Source: Flavobacteriaceae bacterium (lineage in GTDB: Bacteria; Bacteroidota; Bacteroidia; Flavobacteriales; Weeksellaceae). From it: 39,548 nucleotides of DNA. The notes under the pieces are model-generated. The model was given only the letters and a program-made list of their open reading frames with translations, did no database searches and had not been told where the DNA came from. Of the stretch, positions 16,694 to 24,395 are shown one piece after another; position 1 is the stretch's first letter; each line of letters opens with the position of its first letter. A program made the translations under genes and the position numbers. The stretch is from positions 1 to 39,548 of the forward strand of contig JAGLAZ010000013.1 of the NCBI GenBank assembly GCA_018260565.1, given 5' to 3'.

Positions 16694-17152
16694 TTGAAAA
16701 GACAGGCTTCCTATCAGATTTTTCTCTTCATAATTGCTGGCGCATTAAGTGCTGTGGCAGAAGTTTTAAGTTTTAAATTTTTTACCCAATTATTCTTACA
16801 TGGTTCCTTTCACACACTTGAATCAGATTTTTGGGGAATTCATTATCCGTTAAGCAATATTTTAAGTTCGATAATAGGCATCATTACGAATTATTATTTC
16901 AGTATAGCTTTTGTTTTTGAGCGGGGAAAGCACGGAAAAAATACCGAATTTGGGCTCTTTATCGGGATATCTGTATTTACCATGCTCCTTAGTTTAGGTT
17001 TATTTCAATTATTCTACAGTTATATTATTCTTACCCATATTAGTTTTTTAGGTTTCACCCTAAGCAGAGCAGTTATCACGAAGATAATCGCAATAGGTAT
17101 AACTTCTGTAGCTAGTTTTATTTTAAAGAAAAAAATTATCTTTAAAAATTAA
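16694..17152 (+). CDS. GtrA-family membrane protein
   Basis: A 152-aa integral membrane protein with four hydrophobic segments: FLFIIAGALSAVAEVLSF, SNILSSIIGIITNYYFSIAFVF, FGLFIGISVFTMLLSLGLFQL and the C-terminal AIGITSVASFILKKKIIF. The YYFSIAFVF motif after the second helix and the basic tail KKKIIFKN are typical of GtrA. Members help move lipid-linked sugars across the membrane for cell-surface glycan decoration. The start must be TTG at 16694: an in-frame stop lies at 16682-16684 and there is no ATG between. It ends directly before the acyltransferase gene with no gap, so the two are probably coupled. Confidence 0.88.
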   Translation: MKRQASYQIFLFIIAGALSAVAEVLSFKFFTQLFLHGSFHTLESDFWGIHYPLSNILSSIIGIITNYYFSIAFVFERGKHGKNTEFGLFIGISVFTMLLSLGLFQLFYSYIILTHISFLGFTLSRAVITKIIAIGITSVASFILKKKIIFKN

Positions 17153-17884
17153 ATGAGAAAAATATTAAATTATCTCTGGAGGGCATGGTTTATCCTACTC
17201 CTTATTCCTACAACCTTTTTCTGTGGTATTTTTGTGATATGGTTCAGCAGAAAACTGGAATCTTATCCCAAGGCGTATTATTTTATTCGCATTTGGGGAC
17301 TTTGTTTATTGTATGGTATGGGTTTTAGCCCTAAAAATATTGGTAAATCCAATAAAAAATTAGAGAAAGGCACTAGTTATATTATTATTTCAAATCATAC
17401 CAGTATTATGGATGTTATGATGATGCTTTACCTACATCCTCATCATCCTTTCTTCTTTGTTGGAAAAAAAGAATTAGAGAAAGTGCCTGGTTTCGGGTAT
17501 ATTTATAAAAGAGTTTGTGTTACTGTAGATAGAAATGATCCTATAAGTAGAGCAAGTGTATATACCCGATGTGCGGAACGTATGAAAACAGGGCAGTCTA
17601 TCGTTATTTTTCCAGAAGGTGGTGTAGATGATAACTTGGATGTATTGGTTTCTGACTGGAAAGATGGTGCTTTTAAAATGGCTGAAAATCATAAACTTCC
17701 GATTGCTCTATATGCATTTTACAATCTCAAGTGGATGTTCCCATTCCAGCATGACTCTGGGTATCCAGGGAAAATTCGGTATGAGTTACTGGATATTCTT
17801 TTACCTTCTGGAGAATATAACTATAACAAATCACATTCTAAAGAGATTTTATTACAAGCTTTAAAACAAAATACCAAACTATAA
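17153..17884 (+). CDS. 1-acyl-sn-glycerol-3-phosphate acyltransferase-like protein (PlsC family)
   Basis: A 243-aa membrane-associated acyltransferase, expected to transfer a fatty acyl chain to lysophosphatidic acid or a related lipid. The catalytic HX4D motif is H82-T-S-I-M-D87 in ISNHTSIMD, and the substrate-binding FPEGG lies near residue 150. A hydrophobic N-terminal helix (FILLLIPTTFFCGIFVIW) anchors it. Length is normal for PlsC. The exact acceptor is not provable; homologs sometimes acylate lipids such as ornithine lipids. It begins on the base after the GtrA stop, and the transporter gene begins 5 bases after its own stop, so all are likely one transcript. Confidence 0.92.
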   Translation: MRKILNYLWRAWFILLLIPTTFFCGIFVIWFSRKLESYPKAYYFIRIWGLCLLYGMGFSPKNIGKSNKKLEKGTSYIIISNHTSIMDVMMMLYLHPHHPFFFVGKKELEKVPGFGYIYKRVCVTVDRNDPISRASVYTRCAERMKTGQSIVIFPEGGVDDNLDVLVSDWKDGAFKMAENHKLPIALYAFYNLKWMFPFQHDSGYPGKIRYELLDILLPSGEYNYNKSHSKEILLQALKQNTKL

Positions 17885-17889
17885 ATCCT

Positions 17890-19599
17890 ATGAAACAAAC
17901 TCTTTGGAAACAGTTTTTACCTCTGATCAGTGTCTTTTTTTTCTGGGGTTTTGTAGGTGCAGGTAATAGCCTGCTTATTCCTGTATTTAAAAAATATTTT
18001 ATACTGAGCCAGTTCCAAGCACAACTGGTAGAATGGGCCTTTTATGCTGCTTATTTTGTAGGCTCACTTATCTTCTTCTTTATATCTTTAAAAACAGATA
18101 TATTACAAATCTTTGGCTATAAAAAAACATTAGCTGCTGGATTATCTCTTTCGGCTCTAGGCGCTTTTCTATTTTATCCCGCTGCTGCAACAGCAAATTT
18201 TTGGATGTTTTTATTCGCACTATTTACAGTAGGTTTAGGATTTTCTGTACAACAAATAGTTGCTAATCCATTGGCAATAAAAATGGGAAGTCCAGAAACT
18301 GGTTCGCATAGGCTTACATTGGCAGGGGCGATAAATTCATTAGGAACTACCATTGCACCTATAATATTGGGAGTAGCCATCTTCGGTTCTACTCCAAAGA
18401 TTGATACGAAACCTGATACCAGCGCAAAAGGTATTCTCACCGAGGCGTATGTAGAACTTTCTAAGGAACTTCAGGCAAATAAAAAGGAGTTATTAAGTTT
18501 TAATACGAGTAATGAAGAAATTAAGGAAAGCTCCATCCAGCGAATAGAAACTATTCAAGAAAAAATAGGAGTTGAACTATTAGAAGTAAAAAACGGAACA
18601 ACAGAATCTTCTGTTTTAGAAAAAAAACAGGATGAAATAAAAAAGGAAGCGGCTCAAATTATTTATCCCAAGAAATTTATTGTGAATAAATTATCATTGG
18701 TGCGGACCCCCTTCATAATTTTAGGTATATCTTTTCTGCTGGTAGCCATATTTCTTCTGTATTCTAGGATTGAAAATCCTGAAAAAGTTTTAGTGGATAA
18801 AAGCCTCGAAAAAGAGACTTTTTCCATTGTAAAATATCCGCAACTCATCTTGGGAATGATCGCTATTTTCGTTTATGTGGGTACGGAAGTTACAATAGCG
18901 AGCAATTTACCCGCTCTTCTACATACGGCAGAGTTTGGGTCCATATTAGAACAAAATATTGCTCCATTTATATCCTTGTACTGGGGAAGCCTTATGATAG
19001 GCAGGTGGAATGGAAGCATGAATGTATTCAAAACTAGCCCAATAGTTTCTGCGGTTTTAAAATGTATCGTACCTATTATAGCTTTTTCAATTATCGTTTT
19101 CGCTAATCTTGCTGGCGGAAAAAACATCTCATGGCAGTATCTATTCCCCTGGATTACATTTTTTATTATCATGAGCTATATCGCAGGAAAAAAACCAGGA
19201 AAAACACTACTTATCTTCGGTATTTCTGGCGTCCTAATGATGCTAATAGGAATGTTTTATCCTGATAAATTAATGGCGCAGTATTTTTTAATTGCGGGCG
19301 GCTTATTCTGTTCTGTATTATGGCCAGCCATATTTGATTTATCCATCGCTGGATTGGGAAAACATACAGGAAAAGCTTCCTCTTTTTTAATAATGATGAT
19401 TATTGGGGGCGGGCTAATACCTTTAATACAGGGTAAAATATGTGATTTGGACGCAATGTATCCGGAAGGTATTGTTGGATTGAGTTATACCCATTTTTCC
19501 TACATAGTACCAGCATTAGGATTTGTTTACCTTGCTGTTTTTGGCTTTATAACTCCCAAAATACTTAAGACAAAAGGAGTATATGATGTAGTTTCCTAG
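17890..19599 (+). CDS. FucP-type (FHS family) sugar MFS transporter
   Basis: A 569-aa inner-membrane sugar:proton symporter of the FHS family (FucP/GluP-like). The N-terminal VFFFWGFVGAGNSLLIPVFKK, then QLVEWAFYAAYFVGS and the NPLAIKMGSP loop are family hallmarks. Twelve helices can be outlined. Between the two halves (about residues 165-270) is a long charged insert rich in E, K and Q (AYVELSKELQANKKELL, IQRIETIQEKI) that may form a cytoplasmic coiled coil; FucP itself (about 440 aa) lacks it. The sugar is not determined. The divergent sugar-kinase-like gene makes an amino sugar or hexose plausible. Confidence 0.88.
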   Translation: MKQTLWKQFLPLISVFFFWGFVGAGNSLLIPVFKKYFILSQFQAQLVEWAFYAAYFVGSLIFFFISLKTDILQIFGYKKTLAAGLSLSALGAFLFYPAAATANFWMFLFALFTVGLGFSVQQIVANPLAIKMGSPETGSHRLTLAGAINSLGTTIAPIILGVAIFGSTPKIDTKPDTSAKGILTEAYVELSKELQANKKELLSFNTSNEEIKESSIQRIETIQEKIGVELLEVKNGTTESSVLEKKQDEIKKEAAQIIYPKKFIVNKLSLVRTPFIILGISFLLVAIFLLYSRIENPEKVLVDKSLEKETFSIVKYPQLILGMIAIFVYVGTEVTIASNLPALLHTAEFGSILEQNIAPFISLYWGSLMIGRWNGSMNVFKTSPIVSAVLKCIVPIIAFSIIVFANLAGGKNISWQYLFPWITFFIIMSYIAGKKPGKTLLIFGISGVLMMLIGMFYPDKLMAQYFLIAGGLFCSVLWPAIFDLSIAGLGKHTGKASSFLIMMIIGGGLIPLIQGKICDLDAMYPEGIVGLSYTHFSYIVPALGFVYLAVFGFITPKILKTKGVYDVVS

Positions 19600-19602
19600 C
19601 AA

Positions 19603-20610
19603 ATGTTAATACGAATTCGAAAGAAAGGATTGAATTTTAGAGAGTGCTTTGCCATAATTTTATTGGTAATATTAATTATATGCTATTTTATTGCAGATAC
19701 TACTCTATCAAGTACAATTTATAACTATAGTTTTCCATTTTGGAATAATCTAATGTCGTTTGTATCGGATTCAAATTGGGCTATCGGAGAATACTTCTAT
19801 TTTTGTTTACTACTAATTTGTATTTCCTTATTTTTTACAAAAAAGAAGGCATTTAATTTAATCACATTTGTCTCCATTTTAGGCATATGGTATTTTCTTG
19901 TCTGGGGATTTGGATATGGTATATCTCACTACCCTAAGCCAAAAATTTTGAAAGATTCATTGACTCGAAGTAAAATTTCAGAGGCCGAAAAAAGTAAGAT
20001 TTTAAAATTTATAAAACAGACCAATAAAGTAAATGCCAATCTTAAGAGAGATTTTAATTATAATTCAAGTCTCGTTTTTAACAATACCAAAAAAACTTCA
20101 TCTCAAAATTTAGGACAAACTACCAGATTTAAACCAAGCATTTTGGGAGATTATCTTCTTTCTTTAGGAGTATTGGGATTTTATCAGCCTTTTACTACAG
20201 AAACCTTTATATACACGGATGATTTTCCTTTATCATTAAGTTTTACTAAGCTTCATGAGAAAGCGCATCAAGAAGGCATATGTAAGGAATTTGAAGCCAA
20301 TATTTATGCGTACAAAAATTTAATTTCTGATACTAACATTTTATCTCAATATGAAGCTCGGTATTTTGCATTAAAACAGATTTTGCATTTAGCGAAGAAA
20401 ATAGATCCCAAATTTTATAAACAAATGATTTTCAATTTATCTTTAAAAGTATATAATGATCTTGTTTGGGAAAAAGATTATAGAAACAAAAGGATAAAGA
20501 ATATACCACCTATTTTAGCCGAATTGAATATTTTGTTTCTAAATCTAAACCGACAGGATGGAAAGCAAGCTTATAATACCAGTGTGGAATATATCCTGGA
20601 ATTAATTTAA
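19603..20610 (+). CDS. DUF3810-like membrane protein with HExxH motif
   Basis: A 335-aa protein that resembles the Bacteroidota family DUF3810. Three hydrophobic segments lie in the first 105 residues (CFAIILLVILIICYFI, FYFCLLLICISLFF, VSILGIWYFLVWGFGYG). A soluble part follows with H218-E-K-A-H222 and EFEANIYAY just after it, a zincin-like arrangement in which E229 or E231 could be the third ligand. A membrane-anchored zinc peptidase is possible but unproven; the family has no known function. The gene starts 3 bases after the transporter stop and ends before the bidirectional terminator at 20630-20657. Confidence 0.8.
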   Translation: MLIRIRKKGLNFRECFAIILLVILIICYFIADTTLSSTIYNYSFPFWNNLMSFVSDSNWAIGEYFYFCLLLICISLFFTKKKAFNLITFVSILGIWYFLVWGFGYGISHYPKPKILKDSLTRSKISEAEKSKILKFIKQTNKVNANLKRDFNYNSSLVFNNTKKTSSQNLGQTTRFKPSILGDYLLSLGVLGFYQPFTTETFIYTDDFPLSLSFTKLHEKAHQEGICKEFEANIYAYKNLISDTNILSQYEARYFALKQILHLAKKIDPKFYKQMIFNLSLKVYNDLVWEKDYRNKRIKNIPPILAELNILFLNLNRQDGKQAYNTSVEYILELI

Positions 20611-20629
20611 AATTAGCATTTATAAAATA

Positions 20630-20657
20630 AAAATCGCCCCAATTAAAGGGCGATTTT
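20630..20657. terminator. Bidirectional terminator between DUF3810-like gene and tRNA-Met
   Basis: AAAATCGCCC (20630-20639) pairs with GGGCGATTTT (20648-20657) with an 8-base loop, a perfect 10-base-pair stem. T-rich ends occur on both strands. The minus-strand stem begins one base after the tRNA 3' end. Confidence 0.85.
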
Positions 20658-20658
20658 G

Positions 20659-20732
20659 TAGCGAAGACGGGAATTGAACCCGTGACCTCAGGGTTATGAA
20701 TCCTGCGCTCTAACCGACTGAGCTACCTCGCC
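20659..20732 (-). tRNA. tRNA-Met (anticodon CAT)
   Basis: A 74-base cloverleaf on the minus strand beginning GGCGAGGTAGCTCAGTCGG. The D arm is GCTC/GAGC, the anticodon loop is TTCATAA, the T arm is ACGGG-TTCAATT-CCCGT, and the discriminator is A; CCA is not encoded. The anticodon stem CAGGA/CCCTG has an A-C mismatch at the loop edge, and the acceptor stem has G-T pairs at 1-72 and 6-67. The T loop and D arm are normal. It is the elongator rather than initiator type, since the initiator hallmark of three G-C pairs next to the loop is absent. tRNA-Ile with modified CAT cannot be fully excluded. Confidence 0.9.
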
Positions 20733-20763
20733 ATTCTTTATGAAAAATTCTCATTTGGGTTTG

Positions 20764-20795
20764 CGAAAATAGTAAATTGTTCGCTTAATACCAAA
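20764..20795 (-). promoter_or_regulatory. Candidate promoter for tRNA-Met
   Basis: On the minus strand TTTG (20795-20792), a 20-base spacer and TATTTTCG (20771-20764) match the Bacteroidota consensus in all but one -7 position. It starts right after the stop codon of the upstream thioredoxin-like gene and lies 31 bases before the tRNA. Confidence 0.55.
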
Positions 20796-22055
20796 CTATT
20801 TTAAAAATTCTAGGGCTTGTGAAAAGCTGTCGGGTTTAGAAATTATCTTATTGTTTTTGTCTAATATAAAAAAAGAAGGAGTTCCCGTAATTCCGTATTT
20901 TTTTACACTTTCTGATCTCCATCCAAGATATTCAGAATCATTTCTCCAGGGCAAGGTAGAAGCTACTTCATCAAGATCTTTAGGATTTGTATCGAGAGAT
21001 ATACCTATTATCTCTATATCCTTTTGTTTTAAGCCATTATAAGCTTTCACCATATCTGGAAGCTGCTTTTTACAATGACTACATTGAGAAGACCAGAAAA
21101 ATACAATTTTTTTGTTGGCAGGAATAGCATATATACTTTTCTCTTTACCTTTTTTATTATTTACAAAATTATAGTCTGGAAACTGAGCACCAATTTCAGT
21201 AGCAGCATATTGGTTCATTTTTTCCTTTAAACTCGGGGTAATTTCACAAGTTAATGATCCGGCTTCTTTCAAGTATTTTACATATAAACTATCTAAATGG
21301 TTGCTTGAAAATATTTCTAAAAGCCCTGAAAGAATATTTTGTCCCCTTCCGGATGTAATACCCACACTTTTTAGTAATACATCCGCTTTATCACCTGTAG
21401 ACTCTTCATTACCGGATTTTAAATATTCTAATAATAAGGGTTGCATAAGTCCGGAATATTCTAACTCCGCACCAGCAGATTTAAACAGATTAAGATATTC
21501 CGTAGAAGTCACTGAGCCTTCTCTCCCTAACAAGAATTTATCATATATACTGAAAAACTTTTGACTAAATTCATTGGTTATTGGTTCGCTATTTTGGCTT
21601 TTAATCGTTGAGATTTCTTTAATCAAAGCTTCATAAAAAGAGTCAGTTTGTTGATAGACTGGTTTTATCTCTTCTAATAAAGGCAATACCCTTACTAGTT
21701 TTACTTTCGCTGCCATTTGTCTTGAAAATTCAAGGTTTGCCGAATCTGTAAAAACAATTTTTGACTTATCAATTACCTGAGCATCTATTGGTAAACCAAC
21801 ATTTAAAAAATGTTGTTCTACTTTGGATGTGGGACTGCTAAGGACATAGATTCCGGGTTTAGATGGTAAAGAAAATTGAAGTATTGAAGACTTTCCATTG
21901 GCTTTACCTACCAACTCCTCTCCAGTACCTACCTTCCTAAATATATAAAAATCGTTTTCTTGATATTCTTGAGGAACTCGGACATTGAGTTTTACCTGAG
22001 CAAAGGATACACATGATACCAAACAAATGGCTGCGTACGATAAAATATTTTTCAT
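20796..22055 (-). CDS. Periplasmic TlpA/AhpC-TSA-type thioredoxin-fold protein
   Basis: A 419-aa exported thiol:disulfide protein of the TlpA/ResA type. The signal peptide is MKNILSYAAICLVSCVSFAQ. A 300-residue N-terminal region of unknown fold, as in DUF4369-type flavobacterial proteins, is followed by a thioredoxin domain with the active site FFWSSQCSHCKKQLP (Cys325, Cys328), IIGISLDT and the cis-proline region GITGTPSFFI. It likely reduces or isomerises disulfides in the periplasm. I chose ATG 22055: the longer reading would start with GTG at 22070 inside the hairpin at 22063-22083 and would spoil the signal peptide. It lies downstream of the T9SS cargo and 74-aa genes and may act on them. 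Confidence 0.87.
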   Translation of the reverse strand: MKNILSYAAICLVSCVSFAQVKLNVRVPQEYQENDFYIFRKVGTGEELVGKANGKSSILQFSLPSKPGIYVLSSPTSKVEQHFLNVGLPIDAQVIDKSKIVFTDSANLEFSRQMAAKVKLVRVLPLLEEIKPVYQQTDSFYEALIKEISTIKSQNSEPITNEFSQKFFSIYDKFLLGREGSVTSTEYLNLFKSAGAELEYSGLMQPLLLEYLKSGNEESTGDKADVLLKSVGITSGRGQNILSGLLEIFSSNHLDSLYVKYLKEAGSLTCEITPSLKEKMNQYAATEIGAQFPDYNFVNNKKGKEKSIYAIPANKKIVFFWSSQCSHCKKQLPDMVKAYNGLKQKDIEIIGISLDTNPKDLDEVASTLPWRNDSEYLGWRSESVKKYGITGTPSFFILDKNNKIISKPDSFSQALEFLK

Positions 22056-22062
22056 AAGCAAA

Positions 22063-22083
22063 ACTCCCACTAAAAGTGGGAGT
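22063..22083 (-). terminator. Perfect hairpin between the 74-aa gene and the TlpA-like gene
   Basis: ACTCCCAC and GTGGGAGT pair over 8 bases around a 5-base loop. On the minus strand it is followed by TTTTGC, a weak T run, and ends 8 bases before the TlpA-like ATG at 22055. It may be a partial terminator that lowers expression of the downstream gene, or an RNA stability element. Confidence 0.6.
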
Positions 22084-22104
22084 AAATTAGATTTTAAATT
22101 AGAT

Positions 22105-22329
22105 TTATTTAGAAGTAAGTCTTATTTTTCTATAGTAATACACTACCATACCAATAGCTATTATAACTAATAGTGGAATAAACATATCTATAGGTGTTTC
22201 TTCTCCACCGAATCCGTCCCCCATGGGTTTTGGATTAGGAGGTTGAGGAATTTCATCCTGGGCCATAGCAAAAAATGATAAAAATAAAGCTATTAATGCG
22301 ATGAATTTATTTTCAACTAAATTTTTCAT
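22105..22329 (-). CDS. Small exported protein with Pro/Gly-rich linker and C-terminal membrane tail
   Basis: A 74-aa protein of unknown function. Residues 1-24 are a signal peptide (FIALIALFLSFFAMAQ); residues 25-48 are a Pro- then Gly-rich, acidic linker (QPPNPKPMGDGFGGEE); residues 49-66 are hydrophobic (MFIPLLVIIAIGMVVYYY), followed by a basic end RKIRLTSK. This signal peptide-linker-helix-basic tail plan recalls PEP-CTERM-like small proteins common in Bacteroidota. Its start overlaps the stop of the T9SS cargo gene by one base (TAATG), so the two are very likely translated together. Confidence 0.82.
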   Translation of the reverse strand: MKNLVENKFIALIALFLSFFAMAQDEIPQPPNPKPMGDGFGGEETPIDMFIPLLVIIAIGMVVYYYRKIRLTSK

Positions 22330-24308
22330 TATCTCATGATTTTTGTAGTGACAGTCTCACCAGTGGAAGAAATTATTTTCACAACATACCCTGCTTTAGC
22401 ATCTTTAGGTATATTAAGTGTGTAGGATTTTTTAGTATCCAAACCTTTAGCAGAATCATACAATCTGCCGCTCATGTCAAAAATCTGAATATCTGCTTGA
22501 GTCCATTTTTTGCTAAAGAGTACTACATAATCATTAGTTGCTTGTTGATATGCTACAATAGTTCCAGTATAAACATTAGTATCGGCAGTTCCTAGAGCAG
22601 TAGTTTGAGGGGCACCATAATATAGTCCGGCAGATGATACACCTTGAGCTGGAAGGGTCATATTATTTGAAACCTGAATATTCTGGCCATTTAATTTAAT
22701 CCAAAAAGCTTCTCCTCCAGATAAAACCGATTGGTTATTAGGAACTAATTCGGCATTTTCTCTAATTTCAAATTTAAATTGAGTAATGGAAGGTGAATTA
22801 ACTCTTAAAGGAATTTCCTTGTGTTTATATTCAGTTTCATTAGCCTCATTAATGTATAAATTATATATTGCATCGTAGGAAGGATCAATACCTCCTGATG
22901 GGCTTTCCTCTTTGGTATATAATGGAAGTGCTATAGGAGCATTTACGGTACCAGTAAAGCCTGTGTTAGCTTGCGTATTATTAAGTGAGCTAAAGCCAGT
23001 TGTACCATTTGCATAAACTACATAATAAGATCTTCCTACTTCTTGACCTTGTGAATTAAGTCCTATAACTCCTAATTGTTTTATAGTAGACGTAGTATTA
23101 TTTCTTGCTGCGCTAACGTTATAAGCGGTACCATTTGCTCTAGCTGTATTATTAAACCTTCTTAAATTATTAAAATTAAGAATTCTAGTATAACTATTTG
23201 TACCAACAAGTGTTGGGTCTAATTTAATATAAAAGGATCCTAGTGGCTTTATGATCATATCATTTACATCACCGGTCGCTACAGTTTTCTCACCAGTGGC
23301 AGCAAATGTTACTACTAAATTATTAGTACCAGTAGATGTTCCTACACCTTGAGTAAAAGCTACATTACTAACATTATATCGTACACCCACCACTGGTAAC
23401 TTATTTAAATCTGTAGTACTACCTTCAATAGTTAATGATTCAGTACCAATTTTACTTAAATCAATATTAGTCAAAAACGGGTTACCTAATTGGTATAATT
23501 CTTTTCCATAACCTGAAGACCATGCAGGTGTTGAAAAAGGATCTATTATATAAGATCTATAAGTTTCATTAAACTCATTTCTTTGTTCACCTGCGGCACC
23601 ATAATTAATTGGTGTTCCACCAGGCTTACCTCCATTTTCAAGAGTAACAATAACATCGGCACCATCAGCAAAAGCTTGCCCCTTTAAAGTCTTAAGTGTA
23701 GTTGGAGACCAACCATTTGTACCTACAGCAAAGTAAGTTGTCGGACCATACTGAACTGTATTACCCGCAGGATTAGCAACTCGCATAACAGTATTTATGT
23801 TATCCCAAAACCCTAAAGCGGATGTATTTCTTGCATTAACAAAATTAGACCCTCTACCTAACTCCGTAGCAAGTGATGCTACCGTTTTGTTAGCAAATGG
23901 TAGTCCCATTTGTTGAAAAGATCCATGCAATGGAGCTTTATATTCTTTATCAACGACTGCAGTTATGTTAGCCTGAGACAGACCACTAATATAGAGTTGG
24001 CCATAATTTACTGGTGATGCATTAGTAGGATCATTGATAACCAATCTAATATTTCCTCCATCAGTTTTATCGGCAGTTCCATCCTGAGAAAGCGTTCTAA
24101 ACGCGTCAGAACCTGATCCTACTATCATCATGTTTCCATTGATGGTAGTAGTACCTATTCCCTTGGTCTGCGCACCACCGCCGACATACAATAATGCTCC
24201 TTCATTAACGTCTAGAGTTGCTCGATCATCAACTGATAAATTGATAGATTGGGCACTCATGCCTAAACTGAGTAGCAGTATTGAAGCAGGTAATAATTTT
24301 TTCTTCAT
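22329..24308 (-). CDS. Large secreted surface protein with T9SS type A sorting domain
   Basis: A 659-aa exported protein. The signal peptide is MKKKLLPASILLLSLGMSAQ. The body is a Thr/Asn/Gly-rich beta-strand protein (LYVGGGAQTKGIGTTTINGN, YQLGNPFLTNIDLSKI) resembling flavobacterial surface proteins whose function is unknown. The C-terminal 70 residues (VVLFSKKWTQADIQIFDMSG, TKIMR) fit the T9SS sorting domain. I prefer ATG 24308 over 24347: the longer start lies on the -7 promoter motif at 24345-24352 and precedes the signal peptide by 13 polar residues. It is first in a three-gene unit with the 74-aa tail protein and the TlpA-like protein. Confidence 0.86.
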   Translation of the reverse strand: MKKKLLPASILLLSLGMSAQSINLSVDDRATLDVNEGALLYVGGGAQTKGIGTTTINGNMMIVGSGSDAFRTLSQDGTADKTDGGNIRLVINDPTNASPVNYGQLYISGLSQANITAVVDKEYKAPLHGSFQQMGLPFANKTVASLATELGRGSNFVNARNTSALGFWDNINTVMRVANPAGNTVQYGPTTYFAVGTNGWSPTTLKTLKGQAFADGADVIVTLENGGKPGGTPINYGAAGEQRNEFNETYRSYIIDPFSTPAWSSGYGKELYQLGNPFLTNIDLSKIGTESLTIEGSTTDLNKLPVVGVRYNVSNVAFTQGVGTSTGTNNLVVTFAATGEKTVATGDVNDMIIKPLGSFYIKLDPTLVGTNSYTRILNFNNLRRFNNTARANGTAYNVSAARNNTTSTIKQLGVIGLNSQGQEVGRSYYVVYANGTTGFSSLNNTQANTGFTGTVNAPIALPLYTKEESPSGGIDPSYDAIYNLYINEANETEYKHKEIPLRVNSPSITQFKFEIRENAELVPNNQSVLSGGEAFWIKLNGQNIQVSNNMTLPAQGVSSAGLYYGAPQTTALGTADTNVYTGTIVAYQQATNDYVVLFSKKWTQADIQIFDMSGRLYDSAKGLDTKKSYTLNIPKDAKAGYVVKIISSTGETVTTKIMR

Positions 24309-24344
24309 ATACTTTTTTTTATTAATTACACTAATATTCGTGAG

Positions 24345-24352
24345 CAAATTTA
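24345..24352 (-). promoter_or_regulatory. -7 promoter motif before the large T9SS cargo gene
   Basis: Minus-strand TAAATTTG matches TAnnTTTG exactly and ends 36 bases before the chosen ATG at 24308. It also argues against the longer start at 24347. No clear -33 box at standard spacing. Confidence 0.55.
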
Positions 24353-24395
24353 ATGATTAATATTTAATAATTTAGGGACTGAACCTTATTTTATA

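Noticed and set aside
22056..22070. GTG start at 22070 for the TlpA-like gene
   Set aside because: It lies in a perfect hairpin and adds five residues before a normal signal peptide. ATG 22055 is better.
24309..24347. Upstream start at 24347 for the large T9SS cargo gene
   Set aside because: It overlaps the -7 promoter motif at 24345-24352 and puts 13 polar residues before the signal peptide.
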